Below are positions 34,154-45,800 of a stretch of 64,000 nucleotides of DNA, piece by piece (positions within the stretch are counted from its first letter, which is position 1; every line of letters begins with the position of its first letter). The stretch is from Capniomyces stellatus. Lineage: Eukaryota > Kickxellomycota > Harpellomycetes > Harpellales > Legeriomycetaceae. Where the stretch lies: positions 813,850 through 877,849 of the forward strand of contig LUVW01000002.1 of assembly GCA_001661515.1 (NCBI GenBank), in the 5' to 3' direction. Position numbers and translations under genes: made by a program. The notes beneath the pieces are model-generated. The model was not told the origin of the DNA. It worked only from the letters and a program-made list of their open reading frames with translations, and searched no databases.

Positions 34154-35341
34154 ATGCAAATCATAAACTCATTGACTTTATTAGCGGCCGCTCTTTCAAC
34201 CGCATTAGCCAGGAATAAGTGTGTTGAGGGAGAGCGTTGGTGTGCGGCTAAGGATGGTGTAAAAGCTACTTTTCAATATTGCGAGGATGGTATTATAAAT
34301 ACTGGTGCCTGTTTTGGCGACGGTCTCTGCTTCAGAAACAAGCGTAATATCGATTGTGTGCTAGTCAGCAACTCGACAATGGGCGATGGTGATCTCGAAA
34401 AACGTTCACAGTTCGGAAATCTTGTTATCGGCAACATATACGGACCATTGACACGTTTGTCAAATGCTGGTAAAAACGGTAACCCTGCCGAGATGGCTTC
34501 TGCTGTTTCCTCAGGTTTAAATGGAATGAGAAGTGGTCCAAACATTGTCACTGAGTTCTTCAACGTATTTTCAACAGAATTATCAAAAAACAGACTAGCC
34601 TTTGTTAATCAAGTGAGAAAGGGAACAGGCCAAATCACAGCCTCAGCTGCTGGCCCAGTAAATGGAATCCAAATGATGTCAAAGTCATTTGCTGGAAACG
34701 AAAACAACATGGCTGAATTGGCCAAGCAGGCGTTTGTCGCCATGAATAACAACCCGACTGCTCAGAATGAGTTGGGAAATTTGATCATGAACGTCATTAG
34801 CAGAACAAGAGAAGCTGGTTCAATAAGAGGGAGTGTCAGTGGCATTGCCGTAGTAATCGACAGATTCGAAGCCATTTTGATCAAGCGTTATCTTTGCGTT
34901 GATGGCACATCCGGTTTCCCTAAATTCAGGTCAGGCAGATCCTTGGGCGCTGTTCTTGAATCTGCCATGAACGGCAACCGTGCATCAATCGACGAATTTA
35001 TTATTGAAGCTGTTAAAGCTGTAAACAAGAACCCACAGGAATTCAAAGACGCTGCAGTTTATACTTTGAATGTTGCCCAAAACTCTCAAAGCACCATCTC
35101 AGTTATGATCTACGATACCTTCCTTGCCATCCAAGGTCAGCCAGGACAGTTGATTGCGTTGATCACCAGAATCACAGTTGTTTTTGATAGCTACGAGTGT
35201 CTCATCAAGGCCATCTTTGAAGCATACATAAAATCAGTTGGTATCACATCATACTGTATTGGTGATATCATCTTTAAGGTTGTAATTGTTGCCTCGCTTT
35301 TGATGTGTATTTTCTGGGTCCCATTCTGCTGCTGCTGTTAA
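34154..35341 (+). CDS. Secreted/membrane protein, chitin-binding-like Cys domain, Cys4 tail, copy 1
   Basis: Intronless, 395 aa. Residues 1-19 are a signal peptide. Six cysteines follow at 23, 30, 43, 53, 59 and 68, with the spacing and Gly/Phe/Asn positions of a CBM19-like chitin-binding fold (CVEGxxxC, F-Q-x-C-x-x-G, C-F-G-x-G-x-C). An NST glycosylation site (73-75) and a Lys-Arg at 83-84 (Kex2-type) come next. The remaining 300 residues are mostly helical and unassigned: a repeated-helix body containing QMMSKSFAGNENNMAELAK and a block NPQEFKDAAVYTLNVAQNSQ, then a hydrophobic segment near 370-390 ending in FCCCC. The layout suggests export, possible cleavage into an 85-residue Cys-rich peptide and a membrane-held body, with the terminal cysteines as palmitoylation candidates. 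It is about 79 % identical by ungapped hand count to the convergent copy at 36376-37563. The CBM19 resemblance is mine from pattern only. No function is claimed. Confidence 0.88.
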   Translation: MQIINSLTLLAAALSTALARNKCVEGERWCAAKDGVKATFQYCEDGIINTGACFGDGLCFRNKRNIDCVLVSNSTMGDGDLEKRSQFGNLVIGNIYGPLTRLSNAGKNGNPAEMASAVSSGLNGMRSGPNIVTEFFNVFSTELSKNRLAFVNQVRKGTGQITASAAGPVNGIQMMSKSFAGNENNMAELAKQAFVAMNNNPTAQNELGNLIMNVISRTREAGSIRGSVSGIAVVIDRFEAILIKRYLCVDGTSGFPKFRSGRSLGAVLESAMNGNRASIDEFIIEAVKAVNKNPQEFKDAAVYTLNVAQNSQSTISVMIYDTFLAIQGQPGQLIALITRITVVFDSYECLIKAIFEAYIKSVGITSYCIGDIIFKVVIVASLLMCIFWVPFCCCC

Positions 35342-36375
35342 ATCTAAATAGGTCTGCTTATTTGAAATTATATTTCATAACTTGAATTTAAATGTCAATC
35401 CCATTCTTTTTTTTTTATTTTATTTTAGCTCCAAACCCTTGAGAATATAAATTTGAAAGTATCATAGCTGTTAAGCTTTATTTGAAAGTAATTAGAAACA
35501 CATTTTGAATGTATGGGCCGTCTAAGCTTGACCCCAATTTGATTAAAATAAGCCTCGATTGCTTATTTTTGGATGTTTCTTTGAGAGGAGGGAGGTACTT
35601 TAAACAAGTTTTGGGTTCAGTGATTAGAAATATAACCATTAGCTAACCTGTGCTTTTGTACAGACAAAAAAAAGCGTGTAAAAAAGTAACATTGCTATAT
35701 TGATTCTGTTGCCAATAAACCACGTAAATAAGTATAAATAAAAATAATAATAATAATTGAAAGAAATATGTTTTGGTATTTCTTGGCAATAATAGATACT
35801 ACATACCGACATGTTGGTTCATTTAGATTTGTAACAAATCGCTCTATACCCTGTCTGTGGGTAATTACTCGGAGATTGATACAATGAAACGGTTTTAAAT
35901 GGTCACACAGATGTTTGTCACGTTTTGGATCCAATTAGTGTATTGTGCATAGGCGATGCTGGCATTGAATGATATATTGTCTGCCGATATCAAAAGATAT
36001 AGCAACACTAGCCTTTGCAAATCATATACATTTCAAAGAGCATCATAAACTTGACCCTTGGTAGTAACAAAAAGTAGTAAAGTCAATAAAAAAAATGCAT
36101 CGTTGTTGTATATATGTATATGCCGCGGAAAGAAATAAATTATAATATAGCAAAGGGGTACACGCTGCAATTTTTCAAAAATAACAACTGCAAAGTAGTA
36201 GTGATGTGTAAGAGTAATGGGAGGAAATAAATACAGTTTTTAACTAATATATTAGTGTTGTACTAAATTGGTAATATAAATTTAAACTAAAACTAAAACT
36301 GAACTAGTAATAAAAATACTAACAGCAATTAAATGATGATGAGATCAACTAGTAAAGTTAATGAAATAATTCATC
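35342..36375. other. Spacer between the convergent secreted-protein genes
   Basis: This 1034-bp AT-rich region receives both 3' ends. A 9-bp stem (AAAATAAGC/GCTTATTTT) with a 7-nt loop lies at 35545-35569. No gene is seen; the minus frame 35934-35695 is not convincing. Confidence 0.5.
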
Positions 36376-37563
36376 TTAACAACAGCAGCAGAATGGGACC
36401 CACAAGATACACATCAAAAGCGAGAAAACAATTACAACCTTAAAGATGATATCACCAATACAGTATGATGTGATACCAACTGATTTTATGTATGCTTCAA
36501 AGATGGCCTTGATGAGACACTCGTAGCTATCAAACACAACTGTGACTCTGGTGATCAATTCAATCAACTGTCCTGGCTGACCTTGGATGGCAAGGAAGGT
36601 ATCGTAGATCATAACTGAGATGGTGCTTTGAGAGTTTTGGGCAACATTCAAAGTATAAACTGCAGCGTCTTTGAATTCCTGTGGATTAAATTTAACAGCA
36701 GCAACGGCAGCAACAACAAATTCGTCGATTGATGCACGGTCACCGTTCATGGCAGCTTCGAGAACAGAACCCAAGGATCTGCCTGACTTGAATTCAGGGA
36801 AACCGGATGTACCATCAGCGCAAATATAACGCTTGATCAAAATGGCTTCGAATTTGTCGATTACTACGGCAATGCCACTGACAGTTCCTTTCATTGAGCC
36901 AGATTCTCTCATGTTGCTAATGATTTTTACGAGCAAGCCGGCTAATTCCTTTTGACCGTTAGGGTTATCGTCCAAGGCAAGGAATGTCTGCTTGGCCAAT
37001 TCAGCCATGTTGTTTTCATTTCCAGCAAATGACTTTGACATCATTTGGATTGCGGCAACTGGGCCAGAGGTCGAGAGAGTGATTTGACCACTACCCTTCT
37101 TCATTTGGTTCAAAACTGCACCTTTGTTTTTGGTCAATTCTTCTGAAAACACGTTGAAGAACTCGGCGACTCTAACAGGGCCTCTCTGAACACCTGCTAA
37201 ACCTGCAGTTACAGCTGCAGCCATCTCGGCAGGGTTACCGTTCTTACCGGCATTTGACAAACGTGTCAATGGTCCGTAGATATCGTTGAAGCTAAGATTT
37301 CCGTACTTTGAACGTTTTTCGAGGCCATTTTCGCTCATCGTTGAGTTGTTGACTAACACACAATCGATGTTACGTCTGTTTCTAAAGCAAAGACCTTGAC
37401 CAAAACAGGCACCAGTATTTACAACACCATTCTCACAGTATTGGAAAGTGGCTTTTACACCATCCTTAGCCGCACACCAACGCTCTCCCTCAACACAGGA
37501 ACTTCTGGCCAATGTGCTTGAAAGAGCGGCTGCTAATAAAGTCAACGAGGTTATGAGTTGCAT
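36376..37563 (-). CDS. Secreted/membrane protein, chitin-binding-like Cys domain, Cys4 tail, copy 2
   Basis: Intronless, 395 aa, the same length as copy 1 with no indels. The signal peptide, all six N-terminal cysteines, the N-S-T site, the EKR cleavage site and the FCCCC end are all kept. Differences are concentrated in the middle: the region just after the Lys-Arg and residues about 115-235 vary most, while about 300-395 are nearly identical (for example QSTISVMIYDTFLAIQGQPG). Conservation of architecture and frame with scattered conservative changes indicates two functional genes under purifying selection. Codon use ends more often in C or G than in the surrounding spacers. The gene points toward copy 1, so the pair forms a 3.4-kb inverted repeat with 1.03 kb between the arms. 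The function is unknown. Confidence 0.88.
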   Translation of the reverse strand: MQLITSLTLLAAALSSTLARSSCVEGERWCAAKDGVKATFQYCENGVVNTGACFGQGLCFRNRRNIDCVLVNNSTMSENGLEKRSKYGNLSFNDIYGPLTRLSNAGKNGNPAEMAAAVTAGLAGVQRGPVRVAEFFNVFSEELTKNKGAVLNQMKKGSGQITLSTSGPVAAIQMMSKSFAGNENNMAELAKQTFLALDDNPNGQKELAGLLVKIISNMRESGSMKGTVSGIAVVIDKFEAILIKRYICADGTSGFPEFKSGRSLGSVLEAAMNGDRASIDEFVVAAVAAVKFNPQEFKDAAVYTLNVAQNSQSTISVMIYDTFLAIQGQPGQLIELITRVTVVFDSYECLIKAIFEAYIKSVGITSYCIGDIIFKVVIVFSLLMCILWVPFCCCC

Positions 37564-40500
37564 CTTGGGCTTATTTATTTATCTACTACCTTGATGATGA
37601 TTTGAACTAGAAATAAATTGAATGTAAATGGAGACAAGCTTGGATTAAGTTTTAATATCCTTATGATTTTTTTTGTTTGAATGCGATGGAAGATGCTTTT
37701 ATACGACCAACCTGTGATCTTTATTTGATTTACTTTCTGTTGAAATTTGAAAGTTTGGTTTTAAATTTAAGAAGAAAAAAAATGGATTAAAGGTTGGATT
37801 TGTATGTATAAATGCAGTCTTGTTCTAAAGATAGAAGTGGTAGATAGTAAGAAAGATCGAGATAATGTATTTAAAATTAAACTGATACAAATAAGCAATA
37901 ATAAATGGACGTTTGGGCAAGAGGTTATGTATAGAATAATCGCGAATAGAACAGTATTTCTATTTTTAGATAACCGAGTCTGATGTTTTGGCTACTGTTA
38001 ACTGGTATTAGATAATGGGTAAATGGCAATTTTTAAGCTACAGTAATAGCTAGAGTTAACCAAGATACAGTTGGCAAAGAGGAATAAAGAGTAGCAGTGT
38101 GTTTAAAATAGTTAGAAACGGGAATTAAATCAAGATAATTGGGTCAATGAGAGTAAGAGGTAAATACATATTGGTAATGATGATAAATACATATGGCTGA
38201 TAGGGTTCAAATATTAGCCGTTTTACAAAGCTAAAAAAAAGAGCAAATGGATGAGAGAGGAGCGAGAGTGAGTTGATTATGCATTTGAGACTTAAATAGA
38301 CTGCTATAATTATAAGTTAAATTAAATTAATTCCCGTAACTAAATTCATTACGTAAACAAGTATTTAGAAAGTTACTAAAATAAAATTAATAAGTTTATG
38401 GCGAGTTTATGGCGAATTCTCTGGTGGTTGGAATAGAATTGTTGACTTGTTAACCAAAACCAAAACATATAAAAAAAAATCCCAATGGAAACAAAAAACG
38501 TTACTACCAAAATATGCAAGCAGTTTCGGTATTTTGTTTTTTTAATGTTAATTTTTTAAATTCTGATTTGGCTTTTGAATCGTGTAAAGGTGGGATTTTA
38601 AGTAATGGAAGTGAGGGAGGACAAATTAAATACGAGCGTAAAAGTATGAGCAAGTGAACACAGATAAAAAATTAGTAATGTTTAATAGTCGTCCCAATGA
38701 AAACCAAGTAATCGTGACAAAGAGCTTTTTAAGAAATAAAAAAAACAAATATGAATGGATAGATTGCTTGACTGGTTAATAAAGTGGGAATATTTAACGA
38801 AAATAGATGGTGTTCGAGTTAATCAAAGTAAAAAATAAATGTTATTATTACCGAGAATACTCGATAAAAAAAAAATTAAAGAAAAAGGGAAACAGTGATT
38901 AAAAGACTAGGAAAAAAAGAGTGAGTTATTAGTTGAATTTTATCAAATGTTTAATTTAAGATATTTAGCTGAATTCAGGGTATTATAAATCCAAAGTTAA
39001 ATAAAGAAACGTAGTATGACTGGACAAATGAGAGACTGGCAAAATATTTGCGTGTTTACTTAGCACTTGGAATATCAATCATTAAAATTGGAGTGTTATA
39101 TAAATAATTGCCGAGCTATAATTAAACCTTCTTAAGAGAGAAAAGGATGTAAAGAGAAAAGGATATAAAGAGAAAAGTGTGTAAAGGAGTAGCCATTGTT
39201 AAACCCGAGTATTTTGAAAATATAAATAAATATGGTTCGATTGGGGTTTGGGTTTGTGAGTAAAAAAAACAACCTAGAGTGGTAGACGCACATTGTACAC
39301 TTGAACGTGATGAGTAAAGGAAAAGGGGTGGTAGAGTCTTGAAGAAACAAAATGTAGATACAAAAACTCGGTTAATTTTCTTGACTGGTACTTGCTGTTT
39401 TAAAAGGTGCGTTTGAGTCAACAAGCCAACAAGTATAGGGGTTATGCTTGATCGGACTTGGTTTGGCTTTTTTACAAAGCCCAATATTAAGGCTAAAAAC
39501 GGTGTAATTACATTTTGTTTTTTTCGTTTAATGCTCAAGTTTTGTTTCTGCAACTAGAGCAATCCAAAGTAGAAGAAAAAAGGGGGCAGCTAGCAAAGAA
39601 AAAAAGAAGAAATGAGTGGAAACACCAGAGATGATCCTGAGCGTAAATAAAAAAAAGTTCGTGTACGTGCTTAAAATCCCGTAAAATTGATTTTATTTGT
39701 TATTTATGTGGTTTATTTGGAAACAGAGTCAACACAACACAACATACAATATTGAGCAATGCTACAAAACACTATAAAACACTATATAAACACTGAGCTA
39801 TTTTTATATGGCAAACGACTCTATTAACCAATACCCCTTCGATCAAATAAATTGTCCGTACCCAATGGGCATTGGTTCAGGAATATTAGTGTTACTTTAG
39901 GCCTTAACAGGATCAAATAACGGTATTTGTGAAGATCCTGTAAACTAACTTAAAGTAACGCTGTGTTACTAAAATAAAACGGGCTATTATTTATTTTTAT
40001 AAATGTTTAAAAATACAAACCCAAATAAACAGGAAATAGTGACGGCAAATATAGTTTAGTTTAAAACAAAGAGATTACCTCTATTTGCATCTATTAGGAA
40101 ATAAAAGGGATGTAAGTTGATCAGATGTGTAAATAAAGAGACTATCGGGGTTGATATACCAAGCGGAGTCTTTGTAAATGTTTTTGATTTGATTTGATTC
40201 GATTTGATTTTATTTTTGTTAAGATTGATTTTTGTTTTTTTTAGTTTGAAAACTTGTCAAATAAAAACAGATTTCAAGATTTCAAAAAACCGAGCTGTAT
40301 CATTCCAGTAAATGGTTATTTGATTGTTTAGGCAGCATTATAGCCAATAATGTCAATGGTATTTACTTTGCGCAATTCCAGTTAGTGATGTTAATAGTAT
40401 AAATAAAAAAACAAAAACAAAACTCGTAAACAATAAAAACATTATAATGTTGTAAAATCACGAGTGTTTTGGTTAAAGAACAAATCACAATGTTACCAAA

Positions 40501-40604
40501 AGATGTTTGTATAATAACGAAAGTGCAAATAAGAAAGAAAAGAAATAAAATAAAAAGTAAATAAATAAATAAAAAAGTGAATAAATAATAAGTAAATAAG
40601 TGGA
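37564..40604. other. Gene-poor 3-kb region
   Basis: Upstream region of secreted-protein copy 2 (37564 onward) running to the 3' end of TPR. It is very AT-rich. The 143-codon minus frame 39553-39122 starts with TTG, is Ser/Phe/Leu-rich without domains and is judged chance. A nested inverted repeat at 39886-39972 is listed separately. Confidence 0.45.
39886..39972. repeat. Nested inverted repeat of 87 nt
   Basis: The outer arms are TTAGTGTTACTTTA (39886-39899) and, complementary with a short bulge, 39951-39972. Inside are ACAGGATC (39907-39914) and GATCCTGT (39934-39941). Innermost is CAAATA-ACGG-TATTTG (39914-39929), a 6-bp stem with a 4-nt loop. It could fold as a long interrupted hairpin. 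Confidence 0.75.
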
Positions 40605-42793
40605 TCAAGAGAATTTAGGTCGTTTCAAAGAGTTTGCTGTTCCTTCTGGACCGGTAGAACCATCAACAGGTGTAGTAGCGGCTGTTGTGGCGGTAGTAGA
40701 AGTAGATGTAGTGGTGGTAGGTCCAGCCACACTGGAACCAGCATTACCCACCAAACCCTCTAAATGCAAAACCTTATTTTTCAAAAGCTGAATTGTGCGT
40801 TCTGACATGGACATTTTCAGCTTGTACCGCATCTCGATTTCCTTTTTAGCGTTATCAATAGCAACATCGCCACCGCTTGAATTTACCTTTACAGCACCGG
40901 CATTTGCTTGTTGTTGTTGTTGTTGTTGTTTGAGAAGCGTAACTTGATTGGTCAGCTCATTGACCTTTTGATAGTTGGTTATTGCCTTTGCCTTGAGTTT
41001 TTCATACAACTCTTTGCTCTTTTCAACAGTTAGCGAAAACTGTGTTTTTTCCTTTTGCCAATTCAGTGCAGCCTCGTTGAAGATGTTCTTTTGGTCAGTC
41101 AACTGCTTGTTTAGATTATCGATCAGCAATCCCATATCTTGAGATTTGCTCCTCAACTGCTCCAGCTCCTGCAACTTTTCCTCGTCCAAACCCGCAGTAC
41201 TACTGGAGACATCTTGTACTTGCTGTTGGTCGTCATCTGTCTGGACTCCATTCTCTGAAAATAGCTTTTCTGCTTGTTGAGTCTGTGTCTGCAACTGTTG
41301 GATCTGTGTTTGCAGCTGCCCAACTTGTGCTTGTAATTGATGGGTTTGTGCTTGTAGATGTTGAACTTGACCCTCATATTCTGACCTGACTTGCTCCAGC
41401 TGAGCAGCAAGCTGCTTGTTTTCATCAACTACCAAGTCATACTTGGCAATCTGCTCATCAAGCTGAGACTTGAGACCTTGTATCTCCACTTCTTTTTCAG
41501 CATTTTCAGCATTGTTAGCATTGTTAGCATTGTTAGCACTGCTGTTATTATCGGTAGCAGCAGTAGTGTTTGTAATGTCAGTACTGGTAACATCCAAAGA
41601 CACTAAGTTGGCAGGAGTATCGGTGTTGGTGTTGGTTTGCAAATCAGCAATTTTCTGGTTCAGGCCTAAAACTTCAGCGTTTAGGTTAGAAATCACAGAA
41701 TTCAAGTTGGAGATCTCGGTACTCAGACCCAAAACCTGGTTCTTGTACCCACCAACATCCGCGTTCAACGCTTCAATTTGGCTGTTGGCAGCAGATAGCT
41801 GCGACTCTAGCAACTCGACGGCCTTGGTATTTTCATCAGAACTGATGTTATTACCAACATTCGCACTTGCACCAGCATTTGTATCAGTATTGACATCAGT
41901 ATTGACATCAGTATTGATATTGGTGTTGGTGTTGGTGTTGGTGTTGGCAGTTTGTTTGTTCAGTTCATCTTTCAACTGGGCAATTTGGTTAGTTAGTTCA
42001 GCAATGTTTTCGGACCGGATTTTGAGTTTTTCAATGCTCTGGTTTCTCAGCTTATCGAATCGTTCTTTCCAAGTATCGTATTGTTCCTTCAACTTTGATT
42101 GGAGCATGGCGATAGTACTGGCATTTTGTTCGTTGACCAGATTCTGCTGGGTAAAGTCAATATCGTTTTGCCTATTGGTCACCAAGTTGTTGGCAAGTTG
42201 CTTGTCCAGGTCTTCAACCCGTTTGTTTAGATCTTCAACCTGCTTATTTAGTCCTTCAACCTGACTGTTCAAACTCCTGTTCAGTCCTGCCAAATCCGCA
42301 GCCCGGCCGTTCAACTCCAAACGCTGCCTGGCCAGCACCTGGTTCTGGCTTGTCAATGTAGCAATCTGGTTGGTGGTTTCTGCAAGCTGCAAGTCAAAGC
42401 GTTCAACCTTGCTTTGCAGCTGGTCTCGTTCAGCCGTCAAAACACCAATCTGAACCTTGATATTTTCATGTTCAACAGGATCAATGCGCTCGTACTTGGC
42501 CAGCACTAACTCGTGTCGTCTCTGCCATCGGTTGTTTGCCTCTTGCAGCAATGCAATTTCATTCTTACGCATGTCCAGCTCAGCAGCTATCTGTACGTTT
42601 TCTTGATCTACAAGCAGGTTCTTGGCTTTGATGGCAGCCAGTTCGGTCTCGGCTGTTTCCACCTTGGCCTTGGTTGCCTCCACCTGCATCCTCAGCATGT
42701 GGTTGCTTTCCTTCAGCAGCACGGCTTCATGCAGTTTTTGTCTGTACTCTTGGTGCTGCATACCACTCAATCTTACTGGTCCCAACTCTCCAA

Positions 42794-42842
<49 letters not shown>

Positions 42843-45800
42843 TGTATCATCGGTTGTAAGGTCGGTTTCCTTAAGTGTCAGCTCCAGTTCCGCCCGCGTT
42901 TCGTCAAGCGACTTTTGAGTTCTTTCAGCCAAACTTTTCCACCTCTGGCACTCCAAACTCATTGACTCGGCTTTTGCCGCAAACAAATCCTTTTCGCGTC
43001 TCTGGAACGCCACTACCTGCCCCAGATCACCTGAACTGTCGCTGGCTGCAGTCTCCAGGTTCGACACCAACACGTCGTTCTGCAGCTCCAGCTGCTTGAC
43101 CCTTGCACTCACCTCCGCCTCGCGCTTTGCAAACTGGTCCTCCTGCATTTTCAGTTGCGCTAGGGCTGATGTTAGCTCCACTGAGCTGTGCGAAATAGCT
43201 TGGTCCTTTGCTTCCAACTCGGCTCTTGTCTGGTTCAGCTCTTTCTTTGCGTTCAGCAACGACTCAACTGTCTTTGCGTGGTTGACTAGCTCCCGTTCGT
43301 ACAAATCCTGTCTTTCAGCTGCCAACTGTGTCTGCTGGCCCAGCTGATCGCTCAACTGCTGTCTTGTCGACTCATACTCGCCCTGTAGCCTGCTCAGCTC
43401 GGTATTTACTGCGTCCAAGTTGGCTGTTTTGGCTGACAGCTGCTCCTCAGCCTCATTCAGCCTAATCAGACCTGCCTCCTCACTCGCTTTGGTCTTCTGG
43501 GCCAGTTCCTGCGCGTGATCCAGCTGTTGGCGCAGCTCTTTGATCTCAGTCTCTGTTTGCGATTTGTACCTCTCGCAAGTCTCGTTCAGCTCAGCGTAGT
43601 TTTTCTCCAGTTGACCCGCCATCTCCTTAAATGTTGCTGCCCGCTGCTCCCAAACCAAGCTCTTGCCTGCCGCCTTCTCGATCTCCTCCTTGTGGCTCGA
43701 CGTGAGCTGTTTGATAACCGACTCCAGCTGCCTGACTCTGTCCTCGCTGCTGCCGGTGTCTTTGCCTCCGGAACTGGCCACGAGTCGCTGGATCTCCTGT
43801 GCCTCCTGAACTGCCTGCTTTTTCATCTGCTCCACCTCACCCTGCAGCCTCTCCTTTTCTTCTGCCAGCTGCTTATTGGCCACCTCATAGCTGCCCACTT
43901 GCTGTTTGTGCTGGCTGATCATCTCGTTGAACTCGGTGTTCTTGGCTGTTGCAATGTCCAGCTTGGACTGCAGCTCGTTGGTTATGGACTGTTTCTGATG
44001 ATTGCAGGACTGCCACATCTTCTCCCATTTTTCTGCTGTTTTCTTTTCTCCCTCCAGCAACGCCTCGGTGCTGCTCAGCCTGCTCAGTGCCTCACTAACC
44101 CTCTTATCAGAAACCTCTCTCAGTTCGTCTCTCATCCGCGTTGTGCTGTGCAGAATCTTGGTCATCCCTTCTCGCTCCTGCACAAACCGCTCCAAGTCCA
44201 GCTTCCACTGCGCCTCCGACTTCAAAAGCACGTCTCTCTCCGTACTAACACTTGCGTTTTCCCGCCTCAGCTTCTCCACCCTGACATTTAGTTCCGACAC
44301 CTTTTGCCACGAACTCTCCAGCTGACTCTCGTACCCTTCCACCTGCACCATCAGCCTTGAGTTGCTTGCTCGCAGCTGCTCCAGTTCTCTGCCCCTCGCC
44401 GCAAAGTCCACTTGCAACTGGCTAAACTGCTGCTGTGTGATTTCCAGCCTGGCTGTTGCTTGTGCTGCCACCACTCTTGCTTCCGAGTGGCTGTGCCGGA
44501 TCATCTCCAGCTCCGCCCCCAACTCTCTCCTGGTATGTTCAGCCTCTTCTTTGTAAGCCTCAAAGTGGCTCTTCAAGCTCATATCTGCTCCTCCTCTTTC
44601 TTTCTCCAACTCTTTTTCCTTGTCCATTTCCCTCTCCTTTGCCATGCTCGTCGAGGCACTGAAATTTGTTTCGCTTCCCGCTTCGTTCATTCTCTTCAGC
44701 ATTTCTCTCTCTGTCTCAAGCCCTTCTATTCGATTCTGCATCTGAAGTGCCTTCTCTGTCAGCTTTTCTATCGTTTCTCTTGCCATTTCCATCGCCTCGC
44801 TCTCGCCGTCCTCCCACTTCCTCACTCTTTCCTCCTCCTGTTCCCTAACCCTCCCCGCCAATTCCCGCGTTGCTCTAATCAGTCTCATGTTCTGCATCTG
44901 GAGCTCCTTGATCCCGCTAAACGTTATCAGGTTTTCCGAAATCACTCTGTTCACCTCATCCATCCCTTCCTCACTCTCATTTCTACCCTCATTATTCCTA
45001 TTTTCGTTGCTCTCCTCTGGAATTGGAACTCCTCCCTGCCTCAACTCCTCAATCGATCTAATCAGCTTGCTTACTTGCTTGCTGAGATCCTTGCTCTGCT
45101 GCCTCAACTCGCTGTTCTCCTGTTCGCCTCTCTTCACCTGTTCCTTGCCACTTGCCAATTCCTCTAAAAGCTCCTTCACCCTTCCCTCCAGCTCGCTCTT
45201 TTCCTCGCTAACCTTTCGCAGCATTTTTTGCTCCTCCAAGTAGTTCGCTCTTTCATTCGCCAAAATCGGCGCTCTCTCCTCAAGTTCCTGCATCATCTCA
45301 TGCAACGTCTGCTGCAACTGCTCCCTTTCCTCCCTTTCAAACTCCAACTTGTCCTGCAACTCCAGGTTCTGCCCCAACAGCTGCGACATCGGAATCTTTG
45401 CCTGCTGCATCCGCGCCGACATCTTTGTTGATGGCGACAACAACTCGTTGCCCAAATCCCCCTCCACCATCATCGACCTCAGTTCCTTTGTCTGTATCTC
45501 CGTTCTCCTCGCCTTAATCTCTATCTCCTCGCATCTTTGTTTCCACTCATTCACTTTTGCTTCCGCTTCCTCAATCGCCTCCATCGTCTTTTGTCTCTGT
45601 TCTCTTTGTGCTTTCTCCATTCCCGTCACCACATCTTCCAGCTCCCTTAACCTCTTTGTGCTCTCATTGCTTGTCTTTTCCCACTCTGCAACCAACTGCT
45701 TCTGCGCCCTCATCTCTGCCTTGAACTGTTCCTCTTGCTTCACCATCTCCTCCTTCATCGCCCCGTGCTTTTCATTCAGCTTTCTGTACTTTTCCCGCGC

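Noticed and set aside
39122..39553. 143-codon minus-strand frame
   Set aside because: It begins with TTG, has no domain and low complexity, and has no homologous feature with neighbours.
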